The notes under the pieces were generated by a model, which did no database searches, was not told the origin of the DNA, and saw only the letters and a list, made by a program, of their open reading frames with translations. From NCBI RefSeq assembly GCF_024448165.1, contig NZ_JAMOLN010000013.1, positions 17,843-81,842 on the forward strand: a stretch of 64,000 bases of DNA, read 5' to 3'. The translations under genes were made by a program, and so were the position numbers. This DNA comes from Streptomyces longispororuber. Lineage in GTDB: Bacteria; Actinomycetota; Actinomycetes; Streptomycetales; Streptomycetaceae. Shown here piece after piece: positions 26,619-40,350 of the stretch (position 1 is its first letter; each line of letters begins with the position of its first letter).

Positions 26619-27356
26619 CCGCCGCTCGCGCAGCGTCTCGTAGAACGGCAGGTGGTGCCGGAGGTACGAGGACAGCGCGGGGTCGGCCGCCAGGTCCGCC
26701 GCGTGGTCCCGCCGCGTCGTGCGGAAACCGGCGGACGAGCTGGCCTCCTCGTGCCAGCGGGAGGTGCGCTGCCACTCGCTGCGCTCGCCCGGCTGCCAGT
26801 TCAGGGCGTCGGGCAGGAAGGGGATGCCGACGGCCGCGCAGTACGCGGCGATCAGGCCGGGGGCGTCCGTGACCAGGTCCGCCGAGTCGATGACGGCCGG
26901 CGGCCTGGCACTGCGCGCGGCGACCGCCCGGTAGATCTCGAACTGCGCCTCCCCGCCGATCTGGTGGAGCCGCACCTCGGGGTTGAGCGCGTGGTAGGAG
27001 GCGATGGTCTCCGCGGGGTGGCGGATGATGAAGGTGTGCGTGGCGTCGCGGCCGAGGAAGGCCTCGTCGGCCAGGAGCGCCGGATAGCGCTCGTCGGTCG
27101 TGTCCTTGAAGAAGACCGGCTTGGCGCGGGCCAGCTCCCGGATCGCCGCGAGCAGCTCCGCCTCCGTGCCGACCGTCAGGTCGCCGACCTGGACGCTGCC
27201 GAACTCCGCGAGGTTCGAGAAGGGTTCGTGCAGCACGTGGTGGTCGCCGCGCTCGGCCATCATCCGGAAGAACGCCGTGGAGCGGCTGCGCGGCATGCCC
27301 CACAGCGCGATGATGCGCGGCCGGTCGTCCGTGTCGTTCTCGCTGGTCACCGTCAC
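26595..27356 (-). CDS. PAPS-dependent sulfotransferase
   Basis: 253 residues from a GTG at 27356. It transfers sulfate from PAPS to an acceptor hydroxyl or amine. The 5'-phosphosulfate-binding loop GMPRSRSTAFFR (about residues 20-31) and the 3'-phosphate-binding block FIIRHPAETIASYH (around 110-125) are both present. PAPS is supplied by cysCDN in this window. The sulfate may remain on the product. Alternatively, as reported for azinomycin-type aziridine formation, it may activate a hydroxyl of the DADH unit as a leaving group; the LysW genes make the second use attractive. It is divergent from the thioesterase/NRPS operon. Confidence 0.88.
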   Translation of the reverse strand: MTVTSENDTDDRPRIIALWGMPRSRSTAFFRMMAERGDHHVLHEPFSNLAEFGSVQVGDLTVGTEAELLAAIRELARAKPVFFKDTTDERYPALLADEAFLGRDATHTFIIRHPAETIASYHALNPEVRLHQIGGEAQFEIYRAVAARSARPPAVIDSADLVTDAPGLIAAYCAAVGIPFLPDALNWQPGERSEWQRTSRWHEEASSSAGFRTTRRDHAADLAADPALSSYLRHHLPFYETLRERRLQPAGRE

Positions 27357-27445
27357 TGTCGTCCCTTCGCCGGCACGGCCGTTGAGCTCCGCAGTCTGGC
27401 ACGGAACGGAGCCCCGTCCGAGGCGTTGCGGCCCTTCGCCGGGTA

Positions 27446-27458
27446 GGGGAACTTCCCG
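27446..27458. promoter_or_regulatory. GGGGA-AC-TTCCCG motif, candidate LuxR/LAL binding site
   Basis: It has the same arms and spacing as the motif at 23746-23758. It lies between the divergent sulfotransferase and thioesterase/NRPS genes, 84 bases upstream of the latter. Confidence 0.42.
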
Positions 27459-27541
27459 ACTGTCACGCCCCCGGGACGGCTGCGAATCTCGAACCAGCTC
27501 TGCAGGGATCGTCCGACTCGACGGGAACAGTGTGGTGTCGC

Positions 27542-28303
27542 ATGAACGCGCTTCGGGTGTGGTCGAAGGCGGACGAGGTCCGGATGTGGCTGCTCTGCCT
27601 GCCGCCTGGGGGCGGTGACGCGCGGCTGTACAAGGAGTGGGCCGGGCGGCTGCCCGAGAGCATCGGTGTGGCGGCGCTCGAACTGCCCGGCCGCGGCGGC
27701 CGAAAGGGCGAGCCGTGGGCCACGAGCAGCGAGGCCGTCGTCGACGAGTACGCCGACGCCGTCACCCCGCTGCTGGAACGGCCGGTGATGCTCTACGGGC
27801 ACAGCATGGGGGCGGTCCTCGCCCTCGACCTGGCCCACGCACTGCGCGCCCGGCACGGCGCCGAGCCGCTCGCGCTCGTCACCGCCGCCAGCGAACCGCC
27901 CGAGCGGCGGGCCGTGGAGATCACGTCCGACGCCACCGACGACGAACTGGTGCGGTGGCTGCGCGCCCTCGGCGGCACGCACGAGGAACTGCTCGGCTGC
28001 CCCGAGTACCTCGCCGAGCTGCTGCCGGTGCTCCGCGCCGACCTGGGCCTCCTCGAACGCAGGCCGCGACGCGCCCTGCCGCCGCTCGGCTGCCCGGTCC
28101 ACGTCTACCTCGGCGCGCGGGACCCGATGGTCGACGGCCCCGGAGCACAGCGCGGCTGGGCCGCGCACACGACGCGTGAACAGCCGCCCCGCACTTTCCC
28201 GGGCGGCCACTTCTTCGTATCCGAATCCACCGAACAGGTCCTGGCGGCACTGGCCGAGGACGCGGACGCGGCGGTCGGCGGCCGCCTCCTGCGGCCCCGG
28301 TGA
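27542..28303 (+). CDS. type II thioesterase
   Basis: 253 residues from the ATG at 27542 (a GTG at 27530 is possible; the ribosome site is weak for both). Alpha/beta hydrolase with LCLPPGGGDA, LPGRGGR, nucleophile Ser88 in LYGHSMGA, and catalytic His in FPGGHFFVSE. It is first in the plus-strand NRPS operon and probably edits misloaded carrier domains. A second copy of this class (14912-15697) serves the other arm of the cluster. One of the two may instead act on the free carrier at 8641-8892 to release its modified amino acid. Confidence 0.92.
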   Translation: MNALRVWSKADEVRMWLLCLPPGGGDARLYKEWAGRLPESIGVAALELPGRGGRKGEPWATSSEAVVDEYADAVTPLLERPVMLYGHSMGAVLALDLAHALRARHGAEPLALVTAASEPPERRAVEITSDATDDELVRWLRALGGTHEELLGCPEYLAELLPVLRADLGLLERRPRRALPPLGCPVHVYLGARDPMVDGPGAQRGWAAHTTREQPPRTFPGGHFFVSESTEQVLAALAEDADAAVGGRLLRPR

Positions 28304-28377
28304 CCAGGGCCCGGACGACCAACGTTCCGGTGCACACGGCGCACGCACGGCGGCGAGACCGAGAGGGAGGAACAGGC

Positions 28378-31814
<3,437 letters not shown>

Positions 31815-31818
<4 letters not shown>

Positions 31819-34800
31819 GCCCCATCGACGCCGCGACGCTGCGGCCCGGCAACATGACCCCCGACCAACTCAAGCTGCTGGAACGCCTGTTGGCCGAGCA
31901 GGGCGCCGCGCCCGCCCCGGTCCCCGGGATCCGGCCGAACGCCGTGGACCGCACGCACGCCGAGCCGTCCTCCGCCCAGCGCCGCATCTGGTTCTTCGAC
32001 CGGCTGCAGCCCGGCTCGGCGCTCTACACCATCTCCGGGGTCGCCGAACTGCGCGGCACCTTCGACCGCGAGGTGCTCGCCCGCTGCCTCACCGAGGTCG
32101 TACGCCGCCACGAGACGCTGCGCACCACCTTCCACGGCGACGGCGACGACCCGTTCACCCGGGTCGAGCCGCTCACCCCCGTACCGCTGGAGCTCACCGA
32201 CCTGTCCGCGCTGCCGGCGGCCGCCCGGGACCAGGCGGTGCGCGAGCGGCTCGACGCCGAGGCGCTGCGCCCCTTCGACCTGTCCCAGGACCTCATGCTG
32301 CGGGCGGGCCTGCTGCGCCTCGCCCCCGACCGGCACCTGCTGCAGCTGTCGATGCACCACATCGCCGCCGACGGCTGGTCGCTCGGCGTGCTGCTGCGCG
32401 AACTGGGCGCGCTCTACCCGGCGTTCTCGACCGGGGAACCCTCGCCGCTGCCCGAACCCGCCGTGCAGTACGCCGACTACGCGGCCTGGCTCAACGAGCG
32501 CATGCGCGAGCCCGCTCACGAGGACGCGCTGCGCGGCTGGGTCGACCGCCTCCAGGGCGCCTCCGCCCTCGACCTGCCGACGGACCGGCCGCGCCGCGAC
32601 TCGGGCTCCTTCAAGGGCGGCCAGGTGCCGCTGACGGTGTCCGCCGACCTGATGGCCCGGATCAAACAGCTGGCCGACCAGGAGCGGGCGACGCCCTACA
32701 TGGTGCTGGTCGCGGCCCTCACCTCCCTGCTCGGGCGGTGGAGCGGCGGCCGCGAGGACGTCGTCCTCGGCTGCGCCGTCGCGGGCCGCAACCGCAGCGA
32801 GATCGAACCGCTCATCGGGTTCTTCGTGAACACCCTCCCGCTCCGCCTCGACCTCGGCGGACAGCCCTCGTTCCGCACCCTGGTGGGCCGGGCTCGCACC
32901 GCCTGCCTGGACGGCTACGCGGGCCAGGACGTGCCCTTCGAGCAGATCGTCGAACGCCTCCAGCCGGACCGGGAACCGGGCGCGCGGGTGCCGCTGGTGC
33001 GGCACATGCTCGTCCTGCACAACAGCCCGCGCTCCGCGCTGAAGCTGCCGGGGCTCGACATCGAGGTCCTCCCGCTGGACACCGGCACCTCCAAGTTCGA
33101 GATCCAGATCGAGCTGACCCCCACCGAGGACGGCGGGCTCGGCGGCTGGCTGGAGTACGTGACGGACCTGTTCGACGAGGCCACCGCGGTCCGGCTGACC
33201 GAAGCCCTGGTGACGCTCCTCGACGAGGGCGTCGCACGGCCGGACGTCCCGGTAGACGAGCTGCGGATGCTGTCCGCCGCCGACCGGGAGACCGTCGTCG
33301 AGCGGTGGAGCGGGGCCGCGGCCGAACCGGCCGGCACCGGGCTGCTCCACCAGCTGTTCGAGCGGGCCGCCGACCGGACCCCGGACGCGGTCGCCCTGAT
33401 CGACGGCGCCCGGACCCTGACCTACGCGGAGCTCGACGAGCACGCCAACCGCCTTGCGCACCACCTGATCGCCCGCGGCGTGCGCCTCGACGACGTCGTC
33501 GGCGTCCAGCTGCCGCGCTCGGCCGACGCCGTCGTCGCGATGCTCGCGGTGCTCAAGGCCGGTGCGGCCTACCTGCCGCTCGACCCCGCCCACCCGGCGC
33601 GCCGCCTCGCGGAACTGGCCGAGGAGGCGGGCGCCCGCGTCGTCCTCACCGACACCGCCGCGGACCCGGCGTCCCCCGCCACCCGCCCCGACCTCGACGT
33701 GCCGCAGGGCGCGAGCGCGTACGTCCTGTTCACCTCCGGATCGACGGGCCGGCCCAAGGGCGTGACCAACGAGCACGCGGCCGTCGCCAACCGGATCCTG
33801 TGGATGCAGGACGCGTACGGACTGGAGCCCGGCGAAGCGGTCCTGCACAAGACGCCGCTGGGCTTCGACGTCTCCGGCTGGGAGTGGCTGTGGCCGCTGG
33901 CCGTCGGCGCGCGCATCGTCGTCGCCGGTGACGACGGCCGCCGCGACCCGCGCGTCATCGCCCGGCTGATCCGCGAACACGCGGTGACCACCTGCCACTT
34001 CGTCCCCTCCATGCTGCGCGCCTTCCTCGACGGCCCCGCCGCGGAGTGCGCGGACGTGCTGCGCCGGGTCGTGTGCAGCGGGGAGGAACTGCCGCCCGCG
34101 ACCGCCCGCCGGTTCAGGAGCGCGCTGCCCGACACCCGCCTGTACAACCTCTACGGGCCCACCGAGGCCGCCATCGACGTGACGGCGTGGCAGGTGCCCG
34201 AGCAGCTCGCGCCGGAGCACGAGGCACGCCTGCCCATCGGCGCCCCGATCGCCGGCGCCCGGCTGCACGTCCTGGACGCCCGCCTCGAACCGGTGCCGCC
34301 CGGCGCGATCGGCGACCTGTTCATCGGCGGCGTCCCGCTGGCCCGCGGCTACCGCGGCCGGCCGGGGCTGACCGCCGACCGGTTCCTGCCCGACCCGTTC
34401 ACACCGGGCGGCCGGCTGTACCGCACCGGCGACCGGGCGCGCTGGGCCGCCGACGGCACGCTCGACTACCTCGGACGCGCCGACCACCAGCTCAAGATCC
34501 GCGGCCAGCGGATCGAACCCGGCGAGATCGAGGCCGTCCTCGGCGCCCACCCGGCCGTCGAGCGGGCCGTCGTCCTGCCGTTCCGCGACGCGGAGGGCGA
34601 CCTCCAACTCGCGGCCTACGCGGGCCTCGGACCGGACGACGGGACCGCGGCGGAGCCGGAAGGACCGGAAGGGCCGGCAGGGCCGGCAGGAGAGGGGAAC
34701 GCCGACCACGTCGACCGCTGGCGCACCGTCTTCGACGACACCTACCAGGCGTCCAACCCCTCGGCGGAGGTGGTGGACCTGGCCGGCTGGAACGACTCCA

Positions 34801-36353
34801 CCACCGGCGAGCCCATCTCCGAGGAGGGGATGCGCGTCTGGGTCGACGAGACCGTGGACCGCATCACCGCGCTCAACCCGTCGAACGTGCTGGAGATCGG
34901 CTGCGGCACCGGACAGTTCCTGCTCCGGCTCGCCCCGCGCTGCGCCCGCTACGTCGGCACCGACATCTCGCCCGGGGGCCTCGACCGGCTCGCCACTCAG
35001 CTGACCGCGGACACGACCGCGGAGCTCGCGGTGCGGCCCGCCGACGACTTCTCCGGTTTCGCCGAGGGCGAGTTCGACACGATCATCCTCAACTCGGTCG
35101 TGCAGTACTTCCCCGACGTCGACTATCTGCTGCGCGTCCTGCGCGGCGCCCTCGCCCTGCTCGCCCCCGGCGGCCACCTCTTCGTGGGCGACGTACGGGA
35201 CCTGCGTCTGGTCGAGGCGTTCCACTGCTGGGTGCAGGCGGCCCGGCTGCCCGACGCGACCCCGGTCGCCGATCTGCGCAGGCTCGTCGACCAGCAGATC
35301 GCCCAGGAGGAGGAACTGCTCCTCCACCCGGCCCTGTTCGAGACGGTCGCCCCCGCCGAGCGGGTCACCCTGCTCGCCAAGTCCTCCCCGCACCGCAACG
35401 AGCTGACCCGGTTCCGCTACGACGTGATCATCACCGCGCCCGGCGGCCCCGACACTCCCGCCACCCCCGCCGCGCCCGACGCCTGGCACCCCTGGACGCC
35501 CGGCGCACCCGAGCGGGACGGCTCGTACGGGCTGCGGGGCCTGCCCGACGCCCGGCTGACCGAGGACCTGGCCAGGGTGCGGCTGCTGCGCGAGAGCGGC
35601 GCGGACACCGTGGGCGCGCTGCGCCGCGCCCTCGCCGCCGCGGACCCGGAGCCCGCCGGTGAACCCGCGGACCTGACCGTCCCCGCCGGCCGCACCCTGC
35701 TGCCCCGGCTCGGCGCCGAGGCCGGTCTGCTGGACCCGGAGTTCCGCGAAGGAAGCCGCCCGGCAGGCGGCCGCGCACCGCAACTGCCGCCCACCGACGG
35801 TGAGTTCGCCAACGACCCGCGACGGGCGATCCGCGCCCGGCTGACCGTGGCCGGGCTGCGCGAGCACCTGCACCGGGCGCTGCCCGACTACATGGTCCCC
35901 GCCTCCCTGATGGTGGTCGACCGCTGGCCGATCGGCCCCAACGGCAAGCTGGACCGGGCCGCGCTGCCCTCGCCCAGCTCGCTCAGGCCGGCCCTCGCGA
36001 CCGGCTACGTCGCCCCGCGCGACGACACCGAGCGGATCATCACTCGGCTCTGGCAGGAGGCCCTCGGCCTCGACCGGATCGGCGTCCACGACGACTTCTT
36101 CTCGCTGGGCGGGCACTCCCTGCTCGCCGTCCAGATCGTCGGCCGCATCCAGGACCGGTTCGGCTGCGAACTCCCGCTCGGCGTACTGCTGCGCGCCCCG
36201 ACGATCGCCGCCGTCGGCGAGTGGATCACCCAGGCCGCGGCCGAGCCGACGCCGCGGATCGCGCCCATCACGCGCACCGCCCGCCGCCAGCGCCCAGCCG
36301 CCGCGCCCCGTGCCGCCACCGCGTCCCCCGCCGAGCAAGGAGCCCGATCATGA
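31815..36353 (+). CDS. NRPS, C-A-NMT-T module predicted to add N-methyl-serine
   Basis: 1512 residues. C domain: SAQRRIWFFDRLQ and HHIAADGWS near 181. A domain: FTSGSTGRPKG near 639. Hand-read pocket D-V-W-H-V-S-L-I-D-K, one residue from the well-known serine code. A methyltransferase is inserted between the A8 and A10 cores (about 964-1210) and carries VLEIGCGTGQ near 1025. This is the standard place for an N-methyltransferase, so the residue should be N-methyl-Ser. T domain: DDFFSLGGHSLLAVQ (Ser near 1434). ATGA overlaps on both ends couple it to its neighbours. Confidence 0.94.
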
Positions 36354-39300
36354 GCGAACAGGCCTTGGCCGACGACGAACCGTTCGAGCTGCCCGCCTCG
36401 TTCGGGCAGGAGCGGCTGTGGCTGCTCGACCGGCTCGCCGCCGGCAGCGCCTACCACCTCGGCGGCGCCATCCGGCTGGACGGCCCGCTCGACCCGGACG
36501 CCCTGGCCCGCGCCGTCACGCGGCTCGTCGAACGGCACGAGATCCTGCGCACCACCCTGGAGCTCTCCACCGACGGCCAGTTGGTGCAGCTCGTCCATCC
36601 GGACGTCCGGTCCGCCACGGCCCGTCTTGAGGCGCCCGAGCCCACGCTCGACGCCGCCCGCCGCACCCTGGCCGAGTACGTCGACGCCCCCTTCGACCTC
36701 GCCGCAGGACCGCTGCTGCGCACCGCGCTCGTCCGGTTCGGCGAGACGTCCTGGCTGTTCGGCGTCGTGATGCACCACATCGTGTCCGACGGCTGGTCGA
36801 TCGGCGTCTTCCACACCGAACTCGCCGCGTTCTACCGCGAAGAGATCGGGGCGCAGGCGGCAGACCTGCCCGAACTGCCCATCCAGTACGGCGACTTCGC
36901 CGCATGGCAGCGCGACACCGTGGGCGAGGCCGGGTCGGAGTTCACCGACTACTGGCGCGAGCGCATGGCGGGTGCCGCGCCGCTGGAGCCCGCCGTGCCC
37001 GTCACCGGGCCCGGCGTCTCCTCCAACGTGCCGGTGGCGCTGCCCGCGGCGCTGGTGGAGGCGGTCGACCGGCTGGCGAAGCAGGAGTCGGCGACCCCCT
37101 TCATGGTGCTGACCGCCGCCTACATGGCGGTCCTCGCCCGCTGGACCGAACGCGACGACATCGTGATCGGCATCCCGGTCGCGGGCCGGCCCCGGCCCGA
37201 GCTCCACCACCTCATCGGCTTCTTCGTCAACACGCTGCCCCTGCGCACCCGCGTGGACGGCGGATCGTCCTTCCGCGCGCTGCTCGCCGCGGTCCGCGAG
37301 ACCTGCCTGGGCGCCTTCGAGCACCAGGACCTGCCGTTCGAGCGGATCGTCGAGGTCTCCGGAGCCGAGCGCGTCCAGGGCCGGACCCCGCTGGTCAACG
37401 CGATCCTCGCCCTGCAGAACACGCCCGCCCCGCAGTGGGACCTGCCCGGCATCACGGCCGAGCAGGTCGACCTCGCGGACCTGCCCGCCCAGTTCAGCCT
37501 CAACCTCTACCTGTCCGGGACGGCGGACGCGGGCCTGGCCGGCCGGATCGTGCACGACGAGCAGTGGGACCCCGCCGACGTACAGCGGCTGGCCCAGGGC
37601 TGGCTCGCCCTGCTCACCGACGCGGTGGCCGACCCGGCCAAGCCGGTCGGACTGCTCTCCCTCGGCGTGCGCGGCGACGGCGCCGAGGACGCCGAACCCC
37701 CCTACGGCGACGGCCTGGTGCACCAGTGGATCACCGAGGCCGCCCGGAAACACCCCGACCGGATCGCGATCACCGCTCCCGACGACGAGATCACCTACCG
37801 CGAACTGGACGAGCGGTCGGACGACTGGGCGCGGCTGCTGCGCTCGTACGGCGTCGGACCCGACCGGCTGGTCGCCCTCTGCATGCAGCGTTCCTGCGCC
37901 CAGATCGTCGCGGCCCTCGGCATCCTCAAGAGCGGCGCCGGCTACATGCCCCTGGACCCCGGCCACCCCAAGGAGCGCCTGGAACGGCTGATCGCGAACG
38001 CCGGCACTCCCGTCGTCGTGGCCGACGAGGCCACGGCCGGCCTCTTCGACGACGGCGCCGGGGTCCGGATCCTGCTCGCCGACAGCGTTCTCGCCGACCG
38101 TCACGATGGCCCGGCCCCCGACACCCGGGACCAGCACCCGGAGTCCCTCGCCTACGTCATCCACACCTCCGGCTCCACCGGCACCCCCAAGGGCGCCATG
38201 AACACCCACCGGGGGGTGGTCAACGTGATGCGCTGGACCCAGCGGCAGTTCTCGCTCACGCCCGCCGACGCCGTACTGGTCAAGACCCCGTGGAGCTTCG
38301 ACGTCTCCACCGTCGAGTGGATGGCGCCGCTCAGCGCGGGGGCCCGGCTCGTCGTCGCCGAACCCGGCGGCCACCGCGACCCCCGCTACCTCGCGGGCCT
38401 CATCGCCGAACAGTCGGTGACGTTCGCCCACTTCGTGCCGTCGATGCTCCAGGCGTTCCTCGCCGAGCCCGCCGCCGCCCGGTGCGCCGGGACGCTGCGG
38501 CTCGTGCACGTCGGCGGCGAGGCGCTGCCGATCGCCACCGCCGGGCGCTTCAGCGAGGTCCTGCCGGACACCGAGCTGTGGAACCTCTACGGGCCGGCCG
38601 AGACCGCCGTCTTCGTCAGCGTCCACCCGGTCGGTGCCGCGGACCTCGACCGGCAGCGGGTGCCCATCGGCCACCAGATGCGCGGCACGCGACTGCACGT
38701 CCTCGACCGACGGGGCGAGCCGGTACCCCCGGGCGTGCCCGGCGAACTGCACGTCGGCGGGGTGTCGGTGGGCCGCGGCTACCTCGGATCGCCCGCGCTC
38801 ACCGCGGAACGGTTCGTCCCCAACCCCTTCACCCCCGGCGCACGCCTGTACCGCACCGGCGACCGGGTGCGCCGACTGCCCGACGGGGCACTGGAGTTCC
38901 TCGGCCGCTACGACCACCAGGTGAAGCTGCGGGGCATCCGCGTGGAACTGGGGGAGATCGAGGCGGCGCTCGGCCGCCACCCGGACGTCCGCCAGGTCGT
39001 CGTCGAGGTGCGCGGCACCGGCGCCGACATCCGGCCGGTCGCCTACGTCGGCTGCCCCGAGCACCAGCCGACCGGCGAGGACCTGCGCGGCTTCCTGCTG
39101 CGCACGCTGCCCCCGGCGCTGGTGCCGAGCACGTTCGTCGTGCTGCCCGCGCTGCCGGTGAGCGTCAACGGCAAGATCGACCGCTCCGCGCTGCCCGAGG
39201 CGGACCTCGCCGTACGGCGCACGGTGGCGGCCGTCGCGCCGCGCACACCGGCCGAGCGGCTGCTCTCGGAGATCTGGGCGGACGTGCTCGAACTCCCCGA

Positions 39301-39496
39301 GGTCGGCGTCCAGGACAACTTCTACGAGCTCGGCGGCAATTCGCTGCGCGCCGTCCGGGTCTTCCAGCGCACCCAGGACGAGGGGCTCGTGACGGCCCTG
39401 GAGCCCATGCTCGGCGACCACACCATCGAACAGCTCGCGGCCGGACTCGGCACCGGCTCCGGCGAGGCCCTGCACGACATCGGCCAGCTCCAGTGA
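36350..39496 (+). CDS. NRPS, C-A-T module
   Basis: 1048 residues from the ATG that overlaps the previous stop. C domain: FGQERLWLLDRL and HHIVSDGWS near 142. A domain: HTSGSTGTPKG near 605, with NLYGPAETAV where T of the PTE motif is Ala. Hand-read pocket D-V-V-H-H-G-L-V-F-K, which I cannot assign. T domain: DNFYELGGNSLRAVR (Ser near 995). The TGA stop overlaps a GTG (39493) that is in frame with the following dioxygenase gene. It is the last NRPS of this operon and hands over to a protein encoded elsewhere. Confidence 0.92.
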   Translation: MSEQALADDEPFELPASFGQERLWLLDRLAAGSAYHLGGAIRLDGPLDPDALARAVTRLVERHEILRTTLELSTDGQLVQLVHPDVRSATARLEAPEPTLDAARRTLAEYVDAPFDLAAGPLLRTALVRFGETSWLFGVVMHHIVSDGWSIGVFHTELAAFYREEIGAQAADLPELPIQYGDFAAWQRDTVGEAGSEFTDYWRERMAGAAPLEPAVPVTGPGVSSNVPVALPAALVEAVDRLAKQESATPFMVLTAAYMAVLARWTERDDIVIGIPVAGRPRPELHHLIGFFVNTLPLRTRVDGGSSFRALLAAVRETCLGAFEHQDLPFERIVEVSGAERVQGRTPLVNAILALQNTPAPQWDLPGITAEQVDLADLPAQFSLNLYLSGTADAGLAGRIVHDEQWDPADVQRLAQGWLALLTDAVADPAKPVGLLSLGVRGDGAEDAEPPYGDGLVHQWITEAARKHPDRIAITAPDDEITYRELDERSDDWARLLRSYGVGPDRLVALCMQRSCAQIVAALGILKSGAGYMPLDPGHPKERLERLIANAGTPVVVADEATAGLFDDGAGVRILLADSVLADRHDGPAPDTRDQHPESLAYVIHTSGSTGTPKGAMNTHRGVVNVMRWTQRQFSLTPADAVLVKTPWSFDVSTVEWMAPLSAGARLVVAEPGGHRDPRYLAGLIAEQSVTFAHFVPSMLQAFLAEPAAARCAGTLRLVHVGGEALPIATAGRFSEVLPDTELWNLYGPAETAVFVSVHPVGAADLDRQRVPIGHQMRGTRLHVLDRRGEPVPPGVPGELHVGGVSVGRGYLGSPALTAERFVPNPFTPGARLYRTGDRVRRLPDGALEFLGRYDHQVKLRGIRVELGEIEAALGRHPDVRQVVVEVRGTGADIRPVAYVGCPEHQPTGEDLRGFLLRTLPPALVPSTFVVLPALPVSVNGKIDRSALPEADLAVRRTVAAVAPRTPAERLLSEIWADVLELPEVGVQDNFYELGGNSLRAVRVFQRTQDEGLVTALEPMLGDHTIEQLAAGLGTGSGEALHDIGQLQ

Positions 39497-39507
39497 GGGC
39501 CGCCTCG

Positions 39508-39597
39508 TACCAGCGGCCCACGGACCATCAGCACACGTACCAGCAGGACACGGACCAGCAGCACCCAGACCAGCAGCACACAGACCAACAGCGCACG
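39508..39597 (+). repeat. six tandem 15-bp repeats before the dioxygenase gene
   Basis: Units of the form GACCAGCAGCACACA start at 39508, 39523, 39538, 39553, 39568 and 39583. Each differs from the others at a few positions. The period is a multiple of three and the array is open in the dioxygenase frame, giving a Gln/His/Asp/Thr-rich pentapeptide pattern. It fills nearly the whole gap between NRPS stop and annotated dioxygenase start. Confidence 0.85.
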
Positions 39598-39612
39598 GAG
39601 AAAGTGGGAAGG

Positions 39613-40350
39613 ATGTCGGTTGCAACCCTGGCCCTGACACGTCGGGCGGAAGCACTCGGGAAATGGGGGGAGGCCCTGGCGGGCGACGACTTCGTCGCGC
39701 TCCCGGGCAGCGAGCTGGCCGGCTGGTTCACACCGGCGGACCGCGCCCGCTTCTTCGCCACCTGGGACCACCTGCACCGCGACGAACTGGTCACCGGCGG
39801 CGTCGTCCGCGAGCGGCGGTACGGGCGCCTGGCGGCCTCGCGCGGCCCCGGCGGCGAGTGGAGCTTCACGCCGCTGCCGCACCAGGCCTTCCAGCAGACC
39901 GCGGAGCACATCCCGCTGTACGAGGGACAGGCCAGGATGTTCAGCCCGATCCGGGCCGAGACGCTGGCCGACCCGGTCCTCACCGGACTGATCGCGGCCG
40001 ACCTGGCGGTCGTCGCCGCGGTCGTCCCCGAGGCGTCCCGCTTCGAGGTGGGCCTGCACCAGATCCGGGTGCTGGCCACGCCCGACGCGCCGGGCTGCCC
40101 GACCCCCGAGGGCCGGCACCGGGACGGCCACGACTTCATCGGCATGCACCTCATCGGCCGGGTGAACTGCGCGGGCGGCGAGTCGGTGGTCCACCGCGAA
40201 GGACTGCCGCCGACCCGGATGACGCTCACCGAGCGGCTCGACTCGCTCGTCGTGTCCGACACCCGGATCACCCACGAGGTCACCCCCACCGTCGCCGACG
40301 GCGCCACCGGCGTACGGGACATGCTGCTGGTCGACATCAATGAACGCTGA
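39613..40350 (+). CDS. 2-oxoglutarate/Fe(II) dioxygenase (isoleucine-hydroxylase-like, PF10014 type)
   Basis: 245 residues from ATG 39613 (GGGAAGG just upstream). Metal ligands: His169-Arg-Asp171 in GRHRDGHDFIGMHL and His221 in TRITHEVTPT. With an Asp in the triad it should hydroxylate rather than halogenate. The fold resembles L-isoleucine 4-hydroxylase-type enzymes that act on free amino acids, so it may hydroxylate a building block. An in-frame GTG at 39493 overlaps the NRPS stop as GTGA and would add 40 repeat-encoded residues. That start follows the coupling style of the operon but lacks a family precedent. The 3' end overlaps the LysK gene by 11 bases. Confidence 0.85.
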   Translation: MSVATLALTRRAEALGKWGEALAGDDFVALPGSELAGWFTPADRARFFATWDHLHRDELVTGGVVRERRYGRLAASRGPGGEWSFTPLPHQAFQQTAEHIPLYEGQARMFSPIRAETLADPVLTGLIAADLAVVAAVVPEASRFEVGLHQIRVLATPDAPGCPTPEGRHRDGHDFIGMHLIGRVNCAGGESVVHREGLPPTRMTLTERLDSLVVSDTRITHEVTPTVADGATGVRDMLLVDINER

